Shown here: piece after piece, positions 1 to 8,230 of the stretch
Numbering within the stretch: the first letter of the stretch is position 1
How the letters are laid out: every line of letters begins with the position of its first letter
Source: Streptomyces cavernae
GTDB lineage: Bacteria > Actinomycetota > Actinomycetes > Streptomycetales > Streptomycetaceae
Direction: 5' to 3'
DNA: 64,000 bases
Assembly: GCF_004023625.1 (NCBI RefSeq)
Contig: NZ_RPDJ01000002.1
Span: 310,001-374,000 of the forward strand
Translations under genes and position numbers: made by a program
The notes under the pieces: model-generated
Told to the model about the DNA's origin: nothing
Database searches by the model: none
What the model saw: the letters and a program-made list of their open reading frames with translations, nothing else

Positions 1-47
1 CGCTCCCCTCCGCCTCGGCCGGGGCGGGGCCGATCCAGGCGGGGCTG

Positions 48-67
48 ATCGCCGGGCATCCGGCGAT
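48..67. terminator. Hairpin in the left-edge non-coding stretch
   Basis: Arms ATCGCCGG and CCGGCGAT around a GCAT loop form a perfect 8-bp stem. It lies about 150 bases past the stop of the leftward MBL gene and could end its transcript or that of a gene outside the window. There is no T-run, which is usual for actinomycete terminators. Nothing else in bases 1-215 is convincingly coding. Confidence 0.45.
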
Positions 68-215
68 GCCAGTGCCGGTGTGCCGGGCGGGCGGGCCGCC
101 GGAAGGTACGGCGGGTGCGCCGTGGACGGTGCAGGTGACCATGTCATCTCCTTGGCGGGTCCGGGGGCAGAGCGAGGCGATACGGCCAGGCAATGGACCC
201 CGGGGCTGACGAGGC

Positions 216-1169
216 TCAGAGGCCGGGGCCGGGGCAGGGGCCGGCAATGTCGGCCATGTGGCCGAAGAGCCGGGGGCCGTCGAGCGGGGGCAGCGAGGGG
301 TCGAGTTCGCGGTAGACGGTGTGCACGTTGACGGCGAGGCGTTCGCTCTCGTCGAGGTCGGCGAAGCGTCCGAGGCTGATGTCGCGGGCGGCTGCCTCGG
401 CGGGCATTCCCGCGCCGAAGCGGGTGGTGGCCTGTTCGTGGACGTACGACAGGTAGTCGCGGACGGTGCGGACCGCCTCCTTCGTGGTGACCCGGCCGTG
501 GCCGGGCACGATGATGTCCACGTCGAGGGTGAGGAGCAGGTCGCAGGCGGTGAGCCAGTTGGCGAACGGGCCGTGCCATATGACGGGTGTGGAACCGGCG
601 AACACGATGTCTCCGGTGTAGACGGTCCGCGCACGCGGGACGTGGACGATCGTGTCCCCGGCGCTGTGAGCGGGGCCCACGTCGATCAGACGGACCTCCG
701 TCCCGCCGATGTCCAGGACCGTCTCGCCGTCGAACACCCGGTGCGGAAGCACGGGCCGGACGCCGGAGTAGTCGAAGCGGCCGAAGATCCGGCGGGCGAA
801 CCGTCCTGCGGCGGTGTCCGCGATGGTCAGTGCCCGCATCTCGGCCGGGCCCACCTGCCGCATGTCGGTCAGCGAGCCGCGGGCCGCGATGATCTCGGCG
901 TGGGCCACGAGCTGGTTGCCGAACCAGTGGTCGCCGTTGCCGTGGGTGTTGACCACGGTCGAGACGGGCGCGGCGTCGGTCACCGGCGCCAGCCCGTCGA
1001 GCATGGCCCGGGTCAGGCTCAGGTCGTAAAGGGTGTCGACCAGCAGGGACTCGCCCCGGCCGGCGACCAGCCCGGCGTTGCTCATCCCCCACCCGCCCGT
1101 ACTCGGTACCCACGCATGACAGCCGTGGCCGAGGTCGATCCGGCCGGCTGGGGAAAGCACGGAAGCCAC
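216..1169 (-). CDS. MBL-fold metallo-hydrolase
   Basis: A cytosolic metallo-beta-lactamase-fold hydrolase of about 317 residues with no signal peptide. The metal-binding motif appears as HGNGDH near residues 76-81, followed by a downstream GPAHSAGD segment, YTGD and VPGHG, in the usual MBL order. The second position of the first motif is H-x-N rather than H-x-H, so metal site 1 may be altered. I chose the GTG at 1169 because GGAGG sits four bases upstream; an upstream in-frame TTG at 1202 lacks such a site. The gene is divergent from the TetR gene, with a palindromic operator between them. The substrate is unknown. A truncated paralogue lies at 36.9-37.5 kb. Confidence 0.85.
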   Translation of the reverse strand: MASVLSPAGRIDLGHGCHAWVPSTGGWGMSNAGLVAGRGESLLVDTLYDLSLTRAMLDGLAPVTDAAPVSTVVNTHGNGDHWFGNQLVAHAEIIAARGSLTDMRQVGPAEMRALTIADTAAGRFARRIFGRFDYSGVRPVLPHRVFDGETVLDIGGTEVRLIDVGPAHSAGDTIVHVPRARTVYTGDIVFAGSTPVIWHGPFANWLTACDLLLTLDVDIIVPGHGRVTTKEAVRTVRDYLSYVHEQATTRFGAGMPAEAAARDISLGRFADLDESERLAVNVHTVYRELDPSLPPLDGPRLFGHMADIAGPCPGPGL

Positions 1170-1227
1170 GCTGCCTCCTGTCCACGTCCCGAAGCTGAAC
1201 AAACTCGATCGAGACTGAGATCCATTG

Positions 1228-1243
1228 ATGGACTTGAGTCCAT
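1228..1243. promoter_or_regulatory. Predicted TetR operator 1
   Basis: ATGGACT-TG-AGTCCAT is a palindrome with perfect 7-bp arms, in the 122-bp gap between the divergent MBL and TetR starts. The core TGGACTTGAGTCCA occurs again at 2116-2129 before the ABC transporter operon. An operator next to the regulator gene and repeated before a nearby operon is the usual arrangement for TetR autoregulation plus target control. Assignment to this regulator is inference. Confidence 0.72.
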
Positions 1244-1291
1244 TTGTGGGGCGTAATCTAAAGAGGTGGCCCGTGGAGGGTCAATACCTGT

Positions 1292-1948
1292 GTGTCCCTG
1301 TGCTGTACTGGGCCCATGACGATCTCTGAGGCGGGAGGCGCACCCGCACAGGACGCCCCGCCCCTCGGGCGCCGCGAGCGGAAGCGGCAGCAGGTGCGCG
1401 ACCAGCTCTACAGCGCCGCGGTGGGGCTGTTCGTCGCCCAGGGCTACGAGGCGACGACCATGGAGCAGATCGCCGAGTCCGCCGACGTCGCCCGGGCCAC
1501 CGTCTTCAACCACTTCTCACAGAAGGTCGGCTTCCTGGAGGAGTGGGGCATCCGCCGCCGAGCCCGGGTCGCGGCCATCCTCGGTCAGGAGCACGCCGAG
1601 GACCTGCCGGTCGGCGACCGGCTGCGCCGCTACCTGGGGGAGATGGCCGACCTCAACGTCGCCTCCCGTGCGGAGACCACTGTCCTGATGGACGCCTCCG
1701 CACGCTTCGGCCGCCTGCTTCAGGACCCCTCCCTGGAAACCGAACTCGCTAAGATCGTCGAGGAGGGGCGGCAGTGCGGAGAGATTCGGTCGCAGGTCGA
1801 CCCCGAGCAGGCCGGTGCTCTGCTCGCGTCCTGCTACTTCTCCTCGGTCCTGCGCTGGATCCGAGAGGAGCCGGCGCCCTTCGATCTGCCCGGCCGCCTC
1901 GACGGGGCGCTCGACATCATCCTGCTGGGCATCCTCGCGCATCCGTGA
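1292..1948 (+). CDS. TetR-family transcriptional regulator
   Basis: A one-component repressor-type regulator of 218 residues. The N-terminal DNA-binding domain is typical: ...VRDQLYSAAVGLFVAQGYE, then the helix-turn-helix around MEQIAESADVARATVFNHF. The C-terminal ligand domain is variable and gives no hint of the ligand. The GTG at 1292 has GGAGGG upstream; an in-frame ATG at 1316 is an alternative with a poorer ribosome site. It is divergent from the MBL hydrolase and precedes the ABC operon. The shared palindromes suggest it controls all three units, probably in response to the transporter's or hydrolase's substrate. Confidence 0.9.
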   Translation: MSLCCTGPMTISEAGGAPAQDAPPLGRRERKRQQVRDQLYSAAVGLFVAQGYEATTMEQIAESADVARATVFNHFSQKVGFLEEWGIRRRARVAAILGQEHAEDLPVGDRLRRYLGEMADLNVASRAETTVLMDASARFGRLLQDPSLETELAKIVEEGRQCGEIRSQVDPEQAGALLASCYFSSVLRWIREEPAPFDLPGRLDGALDIILLGILAHP

Positions 1949-2114
1949 CCTGTACGGACGGGTAGGTGGGCGTCATCGAGGCGTCATGGCCGCAGCTCCC
2001 GCAGGCGGTGCGTTCGTCGGTGTCCCGCCAGTGACGGGCGGCGGCCCCACCCGGTTCGCGGCCGGCCCTGCGGCGCCCGTCTCGCCCTGACTCTCGGCGG
2101 ACCTGAGAGCAGAC

Positions 2115-2130
2115 TTGGACTTGAGTCCAA
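2115..2130. promoter_or_regulatory. Predicted TetR operator 2 in the ABC operon leader
   Basis: TTGGACTTGAGTCCAA repeats the 14-bp core of operator 1 with different outer bases, so it is an independent site and not part of a longer copied block. It lies about 185 bp before the GTG start of the substrate-binding protein and 167 bp after the TetR stop. The stretch 1949-2315 otherwise holds no gene I can support; it is presumably promoter and leader for the transporter operon. Confidence 0.72.
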
Positions 2131-2315
2131 GAATCTTTGCTTGAAGTGTTGACGGCCATGTGGTCGCGACTTATGTTCAACCCGTCGATCGGGCCGCAAG
2201 CCGCAAAAGCCCGCAAAGCTGCCCTTCCTGCATCGTTTTTGTGCGCGCCGCGTGTCCTCCGGGTGCGTGTGCTTCTTCCCCCATGCCGTTCCCGCTCCGT
2301 ATCCGGGAGGTTCCC

Positions 2316-3512
2316 GTGCGCCCTCGTACGCCCCTTGCCGCTCTCGCCGTCGGTCTGACGCTCACCGTCACAGCGTGCGGAGGTGGTTCGTCCGCGTCCT
2401 CCTCCGCCGATGACGGCCCGATCCAGATCGGCATGATCACCTCGCTCACCGGTCAGCTCCAGACCCTCGGTACCGAGGGCCGTAAGGCCGCGGAACTGGC
2501 GGTCGAGCAGATCAACAAGGACGGCGGGGTCCTCGGACGGAAGCTGGAGCTGACGGTCAAGGACGACAAGAGCCTGCCCGACCAGTCCGTACTGGCGTTC
2601 AACGCGTTCAAGGACCAGGGCGTGACCGCGGTCCTCGGCTCACCGTCCGCGGGGTCGGCGCTGGCCACGCTGCCCGCGGTGGACCGGGCGGACATCCCGT
2701 ATGTCTCCCTGAGTCCAGCCGACGAGCAGGTGGCGCCCGTCCACCCCTACGTCTTCGTCGTACCGGCCCTGGCCTCCGACTACGCCGAGCGGCTGTTGCA
2801 GTACTACAAGTCGGAGGGCATCACCAAGCTGGCCGTGGCCTACGACACCAAGACCGCGTATCCGACCGCCGGCTACAAGGCGATGAAGGCGAAGGCCGGG
2901 GAGTACGGCATCAAGGTCGTCGCCACGGAGGAGATCCAGAACACCGCCTCCGACTTCAGTGCCGTCTTCACGCATGTCAAGGGCACCGACGCCCAGGCGC
3001 TCGCGGTGTGGGTGACCGGCCCCGCCTCCGTCGTCCTCACCAAGCAGTACGCCGCCTCGGGACTGGACGTCCCGATCGCCTTCACCGGCTCCCAGGCCAG
3101 CAAGCTGTGGCTCGACCCGGCCGGCAAGGCCGCCGAGGGCGCCGTCGTCGCCAGTTCCATCGGCCTGGTCGGCGACACGCTGCCGGACGGGGCGCAGAAG
3201 AAAGCCATCGAGGCCGTCAACAAGCCGTTCACGGAGAAGTACAACTACCCGCCACCGCAGTTCGCGCAGGACGGATACACCGGGGTCCAGCTGCTGGCCG
3301 CCGCCATCGAGAAGGCGAAGAGCACCGACCACGAGAAGATCCGGCAGGCGATGGAGGCGCTGACGCTCACCACCCCGAACGGGACCTACCGCTACAGCGC
3401 GAAGGACCACTCGGGCCTGACCCCCGACTACATCTCGGTCAACGCCGTCACCGACGGCAAGTTCGTGCCGACCGTCTGGTCGAAGAGCGAGCTGGAGAAG
3501 GTGGCCAAGTGA
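2316..3512 (+). CDS. ABC transporter substrate-binding lipoprotein, branched-chain amino acid/amide type
   Basis: Extracytoplasmic receptor of a HAAT-type importer, 398 residues. It starts VRPRTPLAALAVGLTL and has a lipobox ending VTAC near residue 20, followed by a Gly/Ser-rich linker, so it should be a lipid-anchored protein. IQIGMITSLTGQLQTLG at the mature N-terminus and the periplasmic-binding fold-1 pattern match Leu/Ile/Val and urea/amide receptors. The GTG start is set by GGGAGG five bases upstream; longer in-frame starts would bury the signal sequence. The stop overlaps the next gene's GTG by four bases. The substrate cannot be read from sequence. Confidence 0.9.
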   Translation: MRPRTPLAALAVGLTLTVTACGGGSSASSSADDGPIQIGMITSLTGQLQTLGTEGRKAAELAVEQINKDGGVLGRKLELTVKDDKSLPDQSVLAFNAFKDQGVTAVLGSPSAGSALATLPAVDRADIPYVSLSPADEQVAPVHPYVFVVPALASDYAERLLQYYKSEGITKLAVAYDTKTAYPTAGYKAMKAKAGEYGIKVVATEEIQNTASDFSAVFTHVKGTDAQALAVWVTGPASVVLTKQYAASGLDVPIAFTGSQASKLWLDPAGKAAEGAVVASSIGLVGDTLPDGAQKKAIEAVNKPFTEKYNYPPPQFAQDGYTGVQLLAAAIEKAKSTDHEKIRQAMEALTLTTPNGTYRYSAKDHSGLTPDYISVNAVTDGKFVPTVWSKSELEKVAK

Positions 3513-4282
3513 CCGAGCCCCTGCTCCGGGTGAGCGGCCTGTCACGGTCGTTCGGCGGGGTGTACGCCGTGGACTGCGTTGACCTGACGGTAGAACGTGG
3601 GAGCACCCTCGGCATCATCGGCCCCAACGGAGCGGGCAAGTCGACCCTGTTCAACCTGGTCAGCGGTCAACTGCCCGCCGAGCGGGGCGAGATCCGCCTC
3701 GACGGACGACGCATCGACCGACTGCCGCCCCACCACAGAGCCCGCCTCGGGATCGCCATCGTCTTCCAGGGCGCCCGCACCTTCCACGGGATGAGCGTGC
3801 TGGAGAACGCGATGGTCGGCGCCCACGCCACCACCGGCGCAGGGTTCGCGGCAGCCGCACTCAGACTGCCGCGCCACCGCCGAGAGGAACGCCTGATCGC
3901 CGAGCGGGCACGCGAGGCGGTACGGCGGGTCGGGCTCGAGGCCTGGGCGGACCGCCCCGCGGAGCTGCTGCCGCTCGGGCAGCAGCGCGCGCTCCAGGTC
4001 GCCCGCGCCCTGTGCGGGGGACCCACCCTGCTGCTCCTCGACGAACCCGCCTCCGGCCTGCGGGCCGCGGAGCGGGACCGGCTCGCCGACCTCGTCGAGC
4101 AACTGCGGGCGGACGGACTCACCATCATGCTCGTCGAACACGACGTCGCCCTCGTCGGCCGCCTCGCCGACCGTGTCACCGTCCTGGACCTGGGCAAGGT
4201 CATCGCCGAGGGCACACCGGACGAGATACGTACCGACCCGCGGGTCGTCACCGCGTATCTGGGCACGGAGGCGGCCGCATGA
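3509..4282 (+). CDS. livG: ABC transporter ATPase, LivG type
   Basis: First ATP-binding subunit of the importer, 257 residues. It has Walker A GPNGAGKST, a Q-loop in VFQGARTF, a family-typical signature LPLGQQ, Walker B LLLLDEPASG and the H-loop VEHD. Its C-terminus EGTPDEIRTDPRVVTAYLG is characteristic of LivG proteins. The GTG start overlaps the binding-protein stop (GTGA), implying translational coupling, and its stop overlaps the ATG of the LivF-type gene in the same way. The pair of distinct ATPases is a hallmark of the HAAT family. Confidence 0.92.
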   Translation: MTEPLLRVSGLSRSFGGVYAVDCVDLTVERGSTLGIIGPNGAGKSTLFNLVSGQLPAERGEIRLDGRRIDRLPPHHRARLGIAIVFQGARTFHGMSVLENAMVGAHATTGAGFAAAALRLPRHRREERLIAERAREAVRRVGLEAWADRPAELLPLGQQRALQVARALCGGPTLLLLDEPASGLRAAERDRLADLVEQLRADGLTIMLVEHDVALVGRLADRVTVLDLGKVIAEGTPDEIRTDPRVVTAYLGTEAAA

Positions 4283-5169
4283 ACCCCTCGCAACCGTCCC
4301 GGAGCGATGTCGTCGAGGTACGCGACCTGGTGGTCCGCTACGGCGCGGCGACCGCTCTCGACAGCGTCTCGCTGCGGGTCGCGCCCGGGGAGATGGTCGC
4401 CCTCGTCGGGCCCAACGGAGCCGGCAAGTCCACCCTGGTCAACACCCTGACCGGGATCCTGACACCGGCCTTCGGCAGCGTGGAGGTACGGGCCAGGATC
4501 GCCCAGGTACCCGAGGGGCGGCAGATGTTCGGCGACCTCACTGTCGACGACAACCTGCGCCTGGGCGCCTGGCAGCTGCGCGGCCGCGGCCAGAGCCGCC
4601 GCAAGCAGCGCGACACCTCGTGGGTGTACGAACTCCTTCCCGACCTGGTGCGGGTACGCGACCGGAAGGCGGGCGGGCTGTCGGGAGGCCAGCAGCAGAT
4701 GGTCGCCGTCGGGCGGGCCCTGATGAGCCGACCGGAGGTCCTCGTGATCGACGAGCTGTCCCTCGGCTTGGCGCCCCTCGTCGTCGCGGACCTCGCCGAG
4801 CACCTGGCCGAGCTCAACCGGGAGCAAGGCACGGCCGTTGTGCTCATCGAGCAGAACGCGCGGCTCGCCCTGGACCTGTGCAGCCGCGCCTACGTCCTGG
4901 AAGCGGGACGGATCGCCGCCGAGGGCGACAGTGCCGACCTGGCCGCCAGTCCCGACATCGCCCGGGCCTATCTGGGCGAGGCCCAGGGACTCCCGAGCCC
5001 TCCGGGCGCTCACGACCCGGGTCCGGACGACCCGGGTCCGGACGACCCAGATCCAGATGACCGGGCCACGGCCGACCTCGCACCCACGGTCGGCACTGCC
5101 GAGACCGCCCGGGGCAACCAGGACACCACCGTCCAGGCCGCGCGGGCCGCGGCACGGGAGGCGAAATGA
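4279..5169 (+). CDS. livF: ABC transporter ATPase, LivF type, with acidic tail
   Basis: Second ATPase, 296 residues, with Walker A GPNGAGKST, signature LSGGQQQ, a Walker B of the form LVIDELSLGL, H-loop-region IEQN and a C-terminal YLGEA, as in LivF. Two oddities stand out. Compared with ordinary LivF, about 20 residues between the first strands and VPEGRQMF are missing, cleanly and in frame. The protein also continues for some 60 residues beyond YLGEA as a low-complexity tail with three DPGPD-like repeats. The ATG overlaps the LivG stop and the stop overlaps the next permease start, so the operon is tightly coupled. Confidence 0.88.
   Translation: MNPSQPSRSDVVEVRDLVVRYGAATALDSVSLRVAPGEMVALVGPNGAGKSTLVNTLTGILTPAFGSVEVRARIAQVPEGRQMFGDLTVDDNLRLGAWQLRGRGQSRRKQRDTSWVYELLPDLVRVRDRKAGGLSGGQQQMVAVGRALMSRPEVLVIDELSLGLAPLVVADLAEHLAELNREQGTAVVLIEQNARLALDLCSRAYVLEAGRIAAEGDSADLAASPDIARAYLGEAQGLPSPPGAHDPGPDDPGPDDPDPDDRATADLAPTVGTAETARGNQDTTVQAARAAAREAK
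5014..5058 (+). repeat. 15-bp tandem repeat in the LivF tail
   Basis: Three units of GACCCGGGTCCGGAC, the third diverged, encode DPGPD-DPGPD-DPDPD. This is a low-complexity expansion in the non-conserved C-terminal tail and probably has little effect on ATPase function. Confidence 0.8.
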
Positions 5170-6026
5170 GCGACTTCCTCGTCTACCTCATCACCGGACT
5201 GGGCACCGGGTGCGGCATCGCGCTGATCGGCAGTGGCCTGGTGCTCATCCACCGGGTGACGCGGGTGGTCAACTTCGCCCAGGGCACTTTCGCCGTCGTC
5301 GGGGCGCTGACCGCCATCTCCTTCCTCGACACCGGCCTCCCGCACGGGCTCGCCGAACTGCTCGGGGTCGCCGTCGCCGCCGTCGTGGGACTGCTCTTCG
5401 GCATGGTCGCCATCGGCCGGCGGGGCACCTCGCCACAGGCCGCACTGATGGTCACCCTGGGACTGGGCATTCTGGCCTACGCCGTGGAGGTCATGCTCTG
5501 GGGGGACCAGGGCCGGTCCTCCGAGGGGCTCTCCGGTGCTGTGACCGTGTTCGGCGCTCGTATCCAGACCCACTACCTGCTCATCATCGGCGTCACCGTG
5601 GCCGTCTTCGCCGCCGTGGCCGCGCTGTTCGGCCGTACCGACGCGGGCAAGGCCCTCTCCGCGTGCTCCTCCAACCCGTACGCGGCCCGCGTCCTCGGGA
5701 TCTCCGTCACCCGCATGGGGCTGATCGCCTTCACCGTCGGCGGAGCTCTCGGCGGTCTGGCCGGCGTTCTGCTGGCGCCCATGAACTCGGTTTCCTTCGA
5801 CTCCGACGTGACACTGATCATCAACGGTTTCGCGGCCGCGGTCGTCGGCTCCATGCATCACATCGGCCGCACCCTGGCCGGTGCGCTGTTCCTCGGAGTG
5901 GCGGAAGCGATGGTCGCGGGCTACGGAAGCGCCACGTACCAGACCGTGGTGGCACTGGGTCTGGTCCTGGCCCTGATGATCGGGCAGGCGGCCCGCACCC
6001 ACAGCGTCGTGGCGGAAGCCGGATGA
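5166..6026 (+). CDS. livH: Branched-chain amino acid-type ABC permease, LivH type
   Basis: Membrane subunit of 286 residues with about eight hydrophobic segments. The N-terminal GLGTGCGIALIGSGLVLIHR and RVVNFAQGTFAVVGA are the typical LivH opening, and GRTDAGKALSACSSNPYAARVLGI is the conserved cytoplasmic coupling loop. The start overlaps the LivF stop by four bases. It should pair with the LivM-type permease further down. No sign of damage. Confidence 0.92.
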   Translation: MSDFLVYLITGLGTGCGIALIGSGLVLIHRVTRVVNFAQGTFAVVGALTAISFLDTGLPHGLAELLGVAVAAVVGLLFGMVAIGRRGTSPQAALMVTLGLGILAYAVEVMLWGDQGRSSEGLSGAVTVFGARIQTHYLLIIGVTVAVFAAVAALFGRTDAGKALSACSSNPYAARVLGISVTRMGLIAFTVGGALGGLAGVLLAPMNSVSFDSDVTLIINGFAAAVVGSMHHIGRTLAGALFLGVAEAMVAGYGSATYQTVVALGLVLALMIGQAARTHSVVAEAG

Positions 6027-6066
6027 CGCTTCGTCAGTCGCCTGCGGGCCGCCCGCTGCCCTGCGC

Positions 6067-6096
6067 GTACACCGGGCGTACGTACGCACGGTGTAC
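6067..6096. promoter_or_regulatory. 30-bp near-perfect palindrome between the two permease genes
   Basis: Outer arms GTACACCG and CGGTGTAC flank a perfect inner palindrome GCGTACGTACGC, with one mismatched pair, giving 14 of 15 paired positions. It lies in the only sizeable gap (117 bp) of the transporter operon. With no loop it is more like a protein-binding site or an RNA fold between cistrons than a terminator. Its role is unknown. Confidence 0.6.
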
Positions 6097-6143
6097 CCGT
6101 TCCGTGCTCGATTCGTATCCGCCGTACCAGAAAGGCAGCACGT

Positions 6144-7244
6144 ATGAGCGCCGTGACCTCCGGCCGTGAACGGGCCACCTCCCAGCCCTCCGGCGGCGCG
6201 GGCGGCGACAAGGACACCGACTCGTCGGACGCCCGAGGCTCCCTCGGCGCCCGTTTCGCCGGCCGGGGGAGGCGGGCCGGCCTCGTCGCGGCCGGCGCGG
6301 CGGCGGCCGTGACCCTCGCCCTGCCTCCGATGTTGACCGCGAGCCAGCTCTCCGTGTACATCCTGCTCGCTCTGGCCGCCATGGTCACCGTCGGGCTGAG
6401 CCTGCTCATGGGCTACGCGGGCCAGGTCTCCATCGGCCAGGCGTCGTTCTACGCCATCGGCGCCTACGCGGCGAGCCTGCTGAGCATCCATGGCACACCG
6501 CCGCTGCTGGCGCTGGCCGCGGCACCACTGGTCGCCGCCCTGTTCGCCGCCGCCATCGGCGGACCGCTGCTGCGGTTGCGAGGCCACCATCTGGCCTTCG
6601 CCACCATCGCCCTGCAGCTCATCCTCATCTCCCTACTCGGCGAGGCGGACTGGGCCGGCGGCTCGGTCGGTCTGCAGGGCATCCCACGACTCTCCGCCGG
6701 AGGTACGGAACTCGGCGAGGACATCCACTACGCCTACCTGGCCTGGGCCGCCGTGGCCCTCACCGTCCTGGTCGCCCGCAACGTCGTCACCTCACGGGCC
6801 GGCCGCGGCCTGCGCGCGCTGGCCACCAGCGAGACGGCGGCGAGCGCCAGCGGAGTGGCGGTGGCCCGCTACAAACTCGCCGTGTTCACACTGGCCGCCG
6901 CGTTCGCCGGGCTCGCCGGAGGGATCTACGCCTTCTTCATCGGCTACATCAATCCGGGGTCGTTCCCGGTCCTGCTGTCCATCCAGTTCCTGGTGATGGC
7001 CGTCGTCGGCGGGCTCGGCACCATTTGGGGCGCGCTCCTGGGCGCCACCGCGATCACGCTGATCGTGCAGTTCCTCAACGACCTGGGCTCCAGGCCGGGC
7101 ATGCCCGCCAGCGCCCCCAGCATCCTCAACTACGCCGTGTACGCCGCCCTTCTCATCCTCGTCGTGCTGTTCTTGCCGCGCGGCATCGTCCCCGCACTGC
7201 GCGACGCGTGGCAGCGCCGCGTCGCGGGGCGAGCGTCCTCGTGA
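6144..7244 (+). CDS. livM: Branched-chain amino acid-type ABC permease, LivM type
   Basis: Second permease, 366 residues. A roughly 50-residue hydrophilic N-terminus rich in Gly, Ser and Arg precedes about nine membrane segments. GYAGQVSIGQASFYAIGAYAAS and LRLRGHHLAFATIALQ are conserved LivM motifs, and SRAGRGLRALATSETAASASGV is the coupling loop. AGRKA-type ribosome binding (AGAAAGG) precedes the ATG. It completes a five-component importer; nothing in the permease identifies the substrate. Confidence 0.92.
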   Translation: MSAVTSGRERATSQPSGGAGGDKDTDSSDARGSLGARFAGRGRRAGLVAAGAAAAVTLALPPMLTASQLSVYILLALAAMVTVGLSLLMGYAGQVSIGQASFYAIGAYAASLLSIHGTPPLLALAAAPLVAALFAAAIGGPLLRLRGHHLAFATIALQLILISLLGEADWAGGSVGLQGIPRLSAGGTELGEDIHYAYLAWAAVALTVLVARNVVTSRAGRGLRALATSETAASASGVAVARYKLAVFTLAAAFAGLAGGIYAFFIGYINPGSFPVLLSIQFLVMAVVGGLGTIWGALLGATAITLIVQFLNDLGSRPGMPASAPSILNYAVYAALLILVVLFLPRGIVPALRDAWQRRVAGRASS

Positions 7245-7304
7245 TACCTCAGCGCTGAGTTTCGCGTACGGTCGCCCGTTCTCGCCCGGCGACCGCGGAT
7301 TCGG

Positions 7305-7340
7305 TGCCTGTTCCCGCAGCCAGGGCTGCGGGAACAGGCA
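7305..7340 (+). terminator. Terminator of the ABC transporter operon
   Basis: TGCCTGTTCCCGCAGC, loop CAGG, then GCTGCGGGAACAGGCA: 16-bp arms with perfect pairing, 60 bp after the LivM stop. There is no T-run. The strength of the stem and its place at the operon end make an intrinsic terminator the natural reading. Confidence 0.85.
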
Positions 7341-7478
7341 TGTGTGTTCAGGCGTGCGGCATGAGCCGTTCGGGGCCGACCTCCGGGGCGGCTTCGTCCG
7401 CCGGGGTGGGTTTGCGCGGGGGAGGGAAACGGTCAGGGCGGTGATGCTCTGTGAGTGCAGGGCGGAGCCTCTCCGCGT

Positions 7479-8113
7479 CGGAAGGGGAATCCGCTGCGGG
7501 TGGGTGCGAGGCCGTTCCCCGAACTGACGCGATCGGCTTCGGACCGGCTGAGCTGGTCCCTCTTGCAGGCGTTCGGGACGCGTTCGGGACACAAGGACAG
7601 GAACAGACAGGCAAGGATCGAGAAGGGCCGACATGGCTCACGCCGTTTGACCTGCAAAAAACGTCATGGATCGGCAAGGATCGACAAGGGCCGCCAAGAT
7701 CCCCAAAGGACTCATAATCCGTCGGCCGTGGGTTCGAGTCCCACCCGCCCCACCAGGCAGGTCTGTGACCTGCGGAAACGTTCTTCGTGGAGCGTCGAAA
7801 CGCCAACTCGGGCTGAACGGACTGAATCCGCTGCTCGCGAGTTCGACGGCGTTGCGGTCAGCGGCGGCTGGAATGGCCCTGACCTGCACGAACGTATAGG
7901 CCAACGGTATGGACAAGCTGCCGTAGGTGGCCTGTAGGAGCGGCTGGACGCTGAATTCGGGACGCTGGCAGGACGCGGGGAATCGGAAGTGGTTGCCTCT
8001 GCATCCTGGCAACGCTGCCTTGTGGAGACAGGGATGGGGCAGGTTGACGGGCAGACCGGGGGCGCTCCGCGATCGCTGGAGCGCATGGCTGTTCCACCAA
8101 ACCTGGCTGTTGG
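7479..8113 (+). repeat. Direct repeat A: attachment-site block
   Basis: Copy A of a composite block that recurs at 16757-17337 and, shortened, at 37660-37954. In order it holds a stretch starting GGAAGGGGAATCCGCTG, the motif CGTTCGGGACACAAGGACAGGAAC, a tRNA 3' half, and about 280 bp that match copy B at roughly 98%. The part before the tRNA looks like the decayed 3' end of an integrase gene, as found beside tRNA attachment sites of actinomycete integrative elements; that identity is inference. Copy A has about 48 extra bases near 8033-8080 compared with B. Confidence 0.85.
7708..7755 (+). other. tRNA 3' half with CAT anticodon (att core), copy A
   Basis: GGA-CTCATAA-TCC is an anticodon stem-loop with anticodon CAT, followed by a T-arm GTGGG-TTCGAGT-CCCAC, acceptor strand CCGCCCC and ACCA. 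The matching 5' acceptor GGGGCGG and a D-arm are absent upstream, so this is not a complete tRNA gene. It fits elongator tRNA-Met or the lysidine-type tRNA-Ile(CAT). A tRNA 3' end inside a direct repeat is the usual remnant of site-specific integration. Confidence 0.85.
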
Positions 8114-8230
8114 GCGGGTAAAGGGTCTGGCACTGTAATGGCCCAGCGTGTCTGCGATCCGGCTCGGCCTGCGGGCACCGCCGCTAAGGCAGGGGCTGGA
8201 CGTTCACCTCAGCCAGATCCCGACCCCGGC

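Noticed and set aside
258..1256. Long plus-strand frame opposite the MBL gene
   Set aside because: It is a high-GC shadow: no ribosome site, no domain, and rich in Gly/Arg/Val in the way antisense frames of GC-rich genes are.
3960..4020. LPLGQQ in the LivG-type ATPase as a defective signature motif
   Set aside because: LivG proteins regularly have LxxGQQ in place of LSGGQ, so this is ordinary for the family.
5010..6590. Long minus-strand frame over the permease genes
   Set aside because: Antisense to conserved LivH and LivM sequence, without homology of its own.
7630..7755. A complete tRNA gene at copies A, B or C
   Set aside because: The 5' acceptor strand and D-arm that would pair with CCGCCCC or CCGCGCC are absent upstream in all three, so only 3' halves are present.
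7348..7806. Minus-strand frame with WGGWDSNPRPTDYES (also at about 17.0 kb and 37.8 kb)
   Set aside because: This phrase is the reverse-strand translation of a tRNA 3' half and is a well-known false protein; it only marks the att cores.
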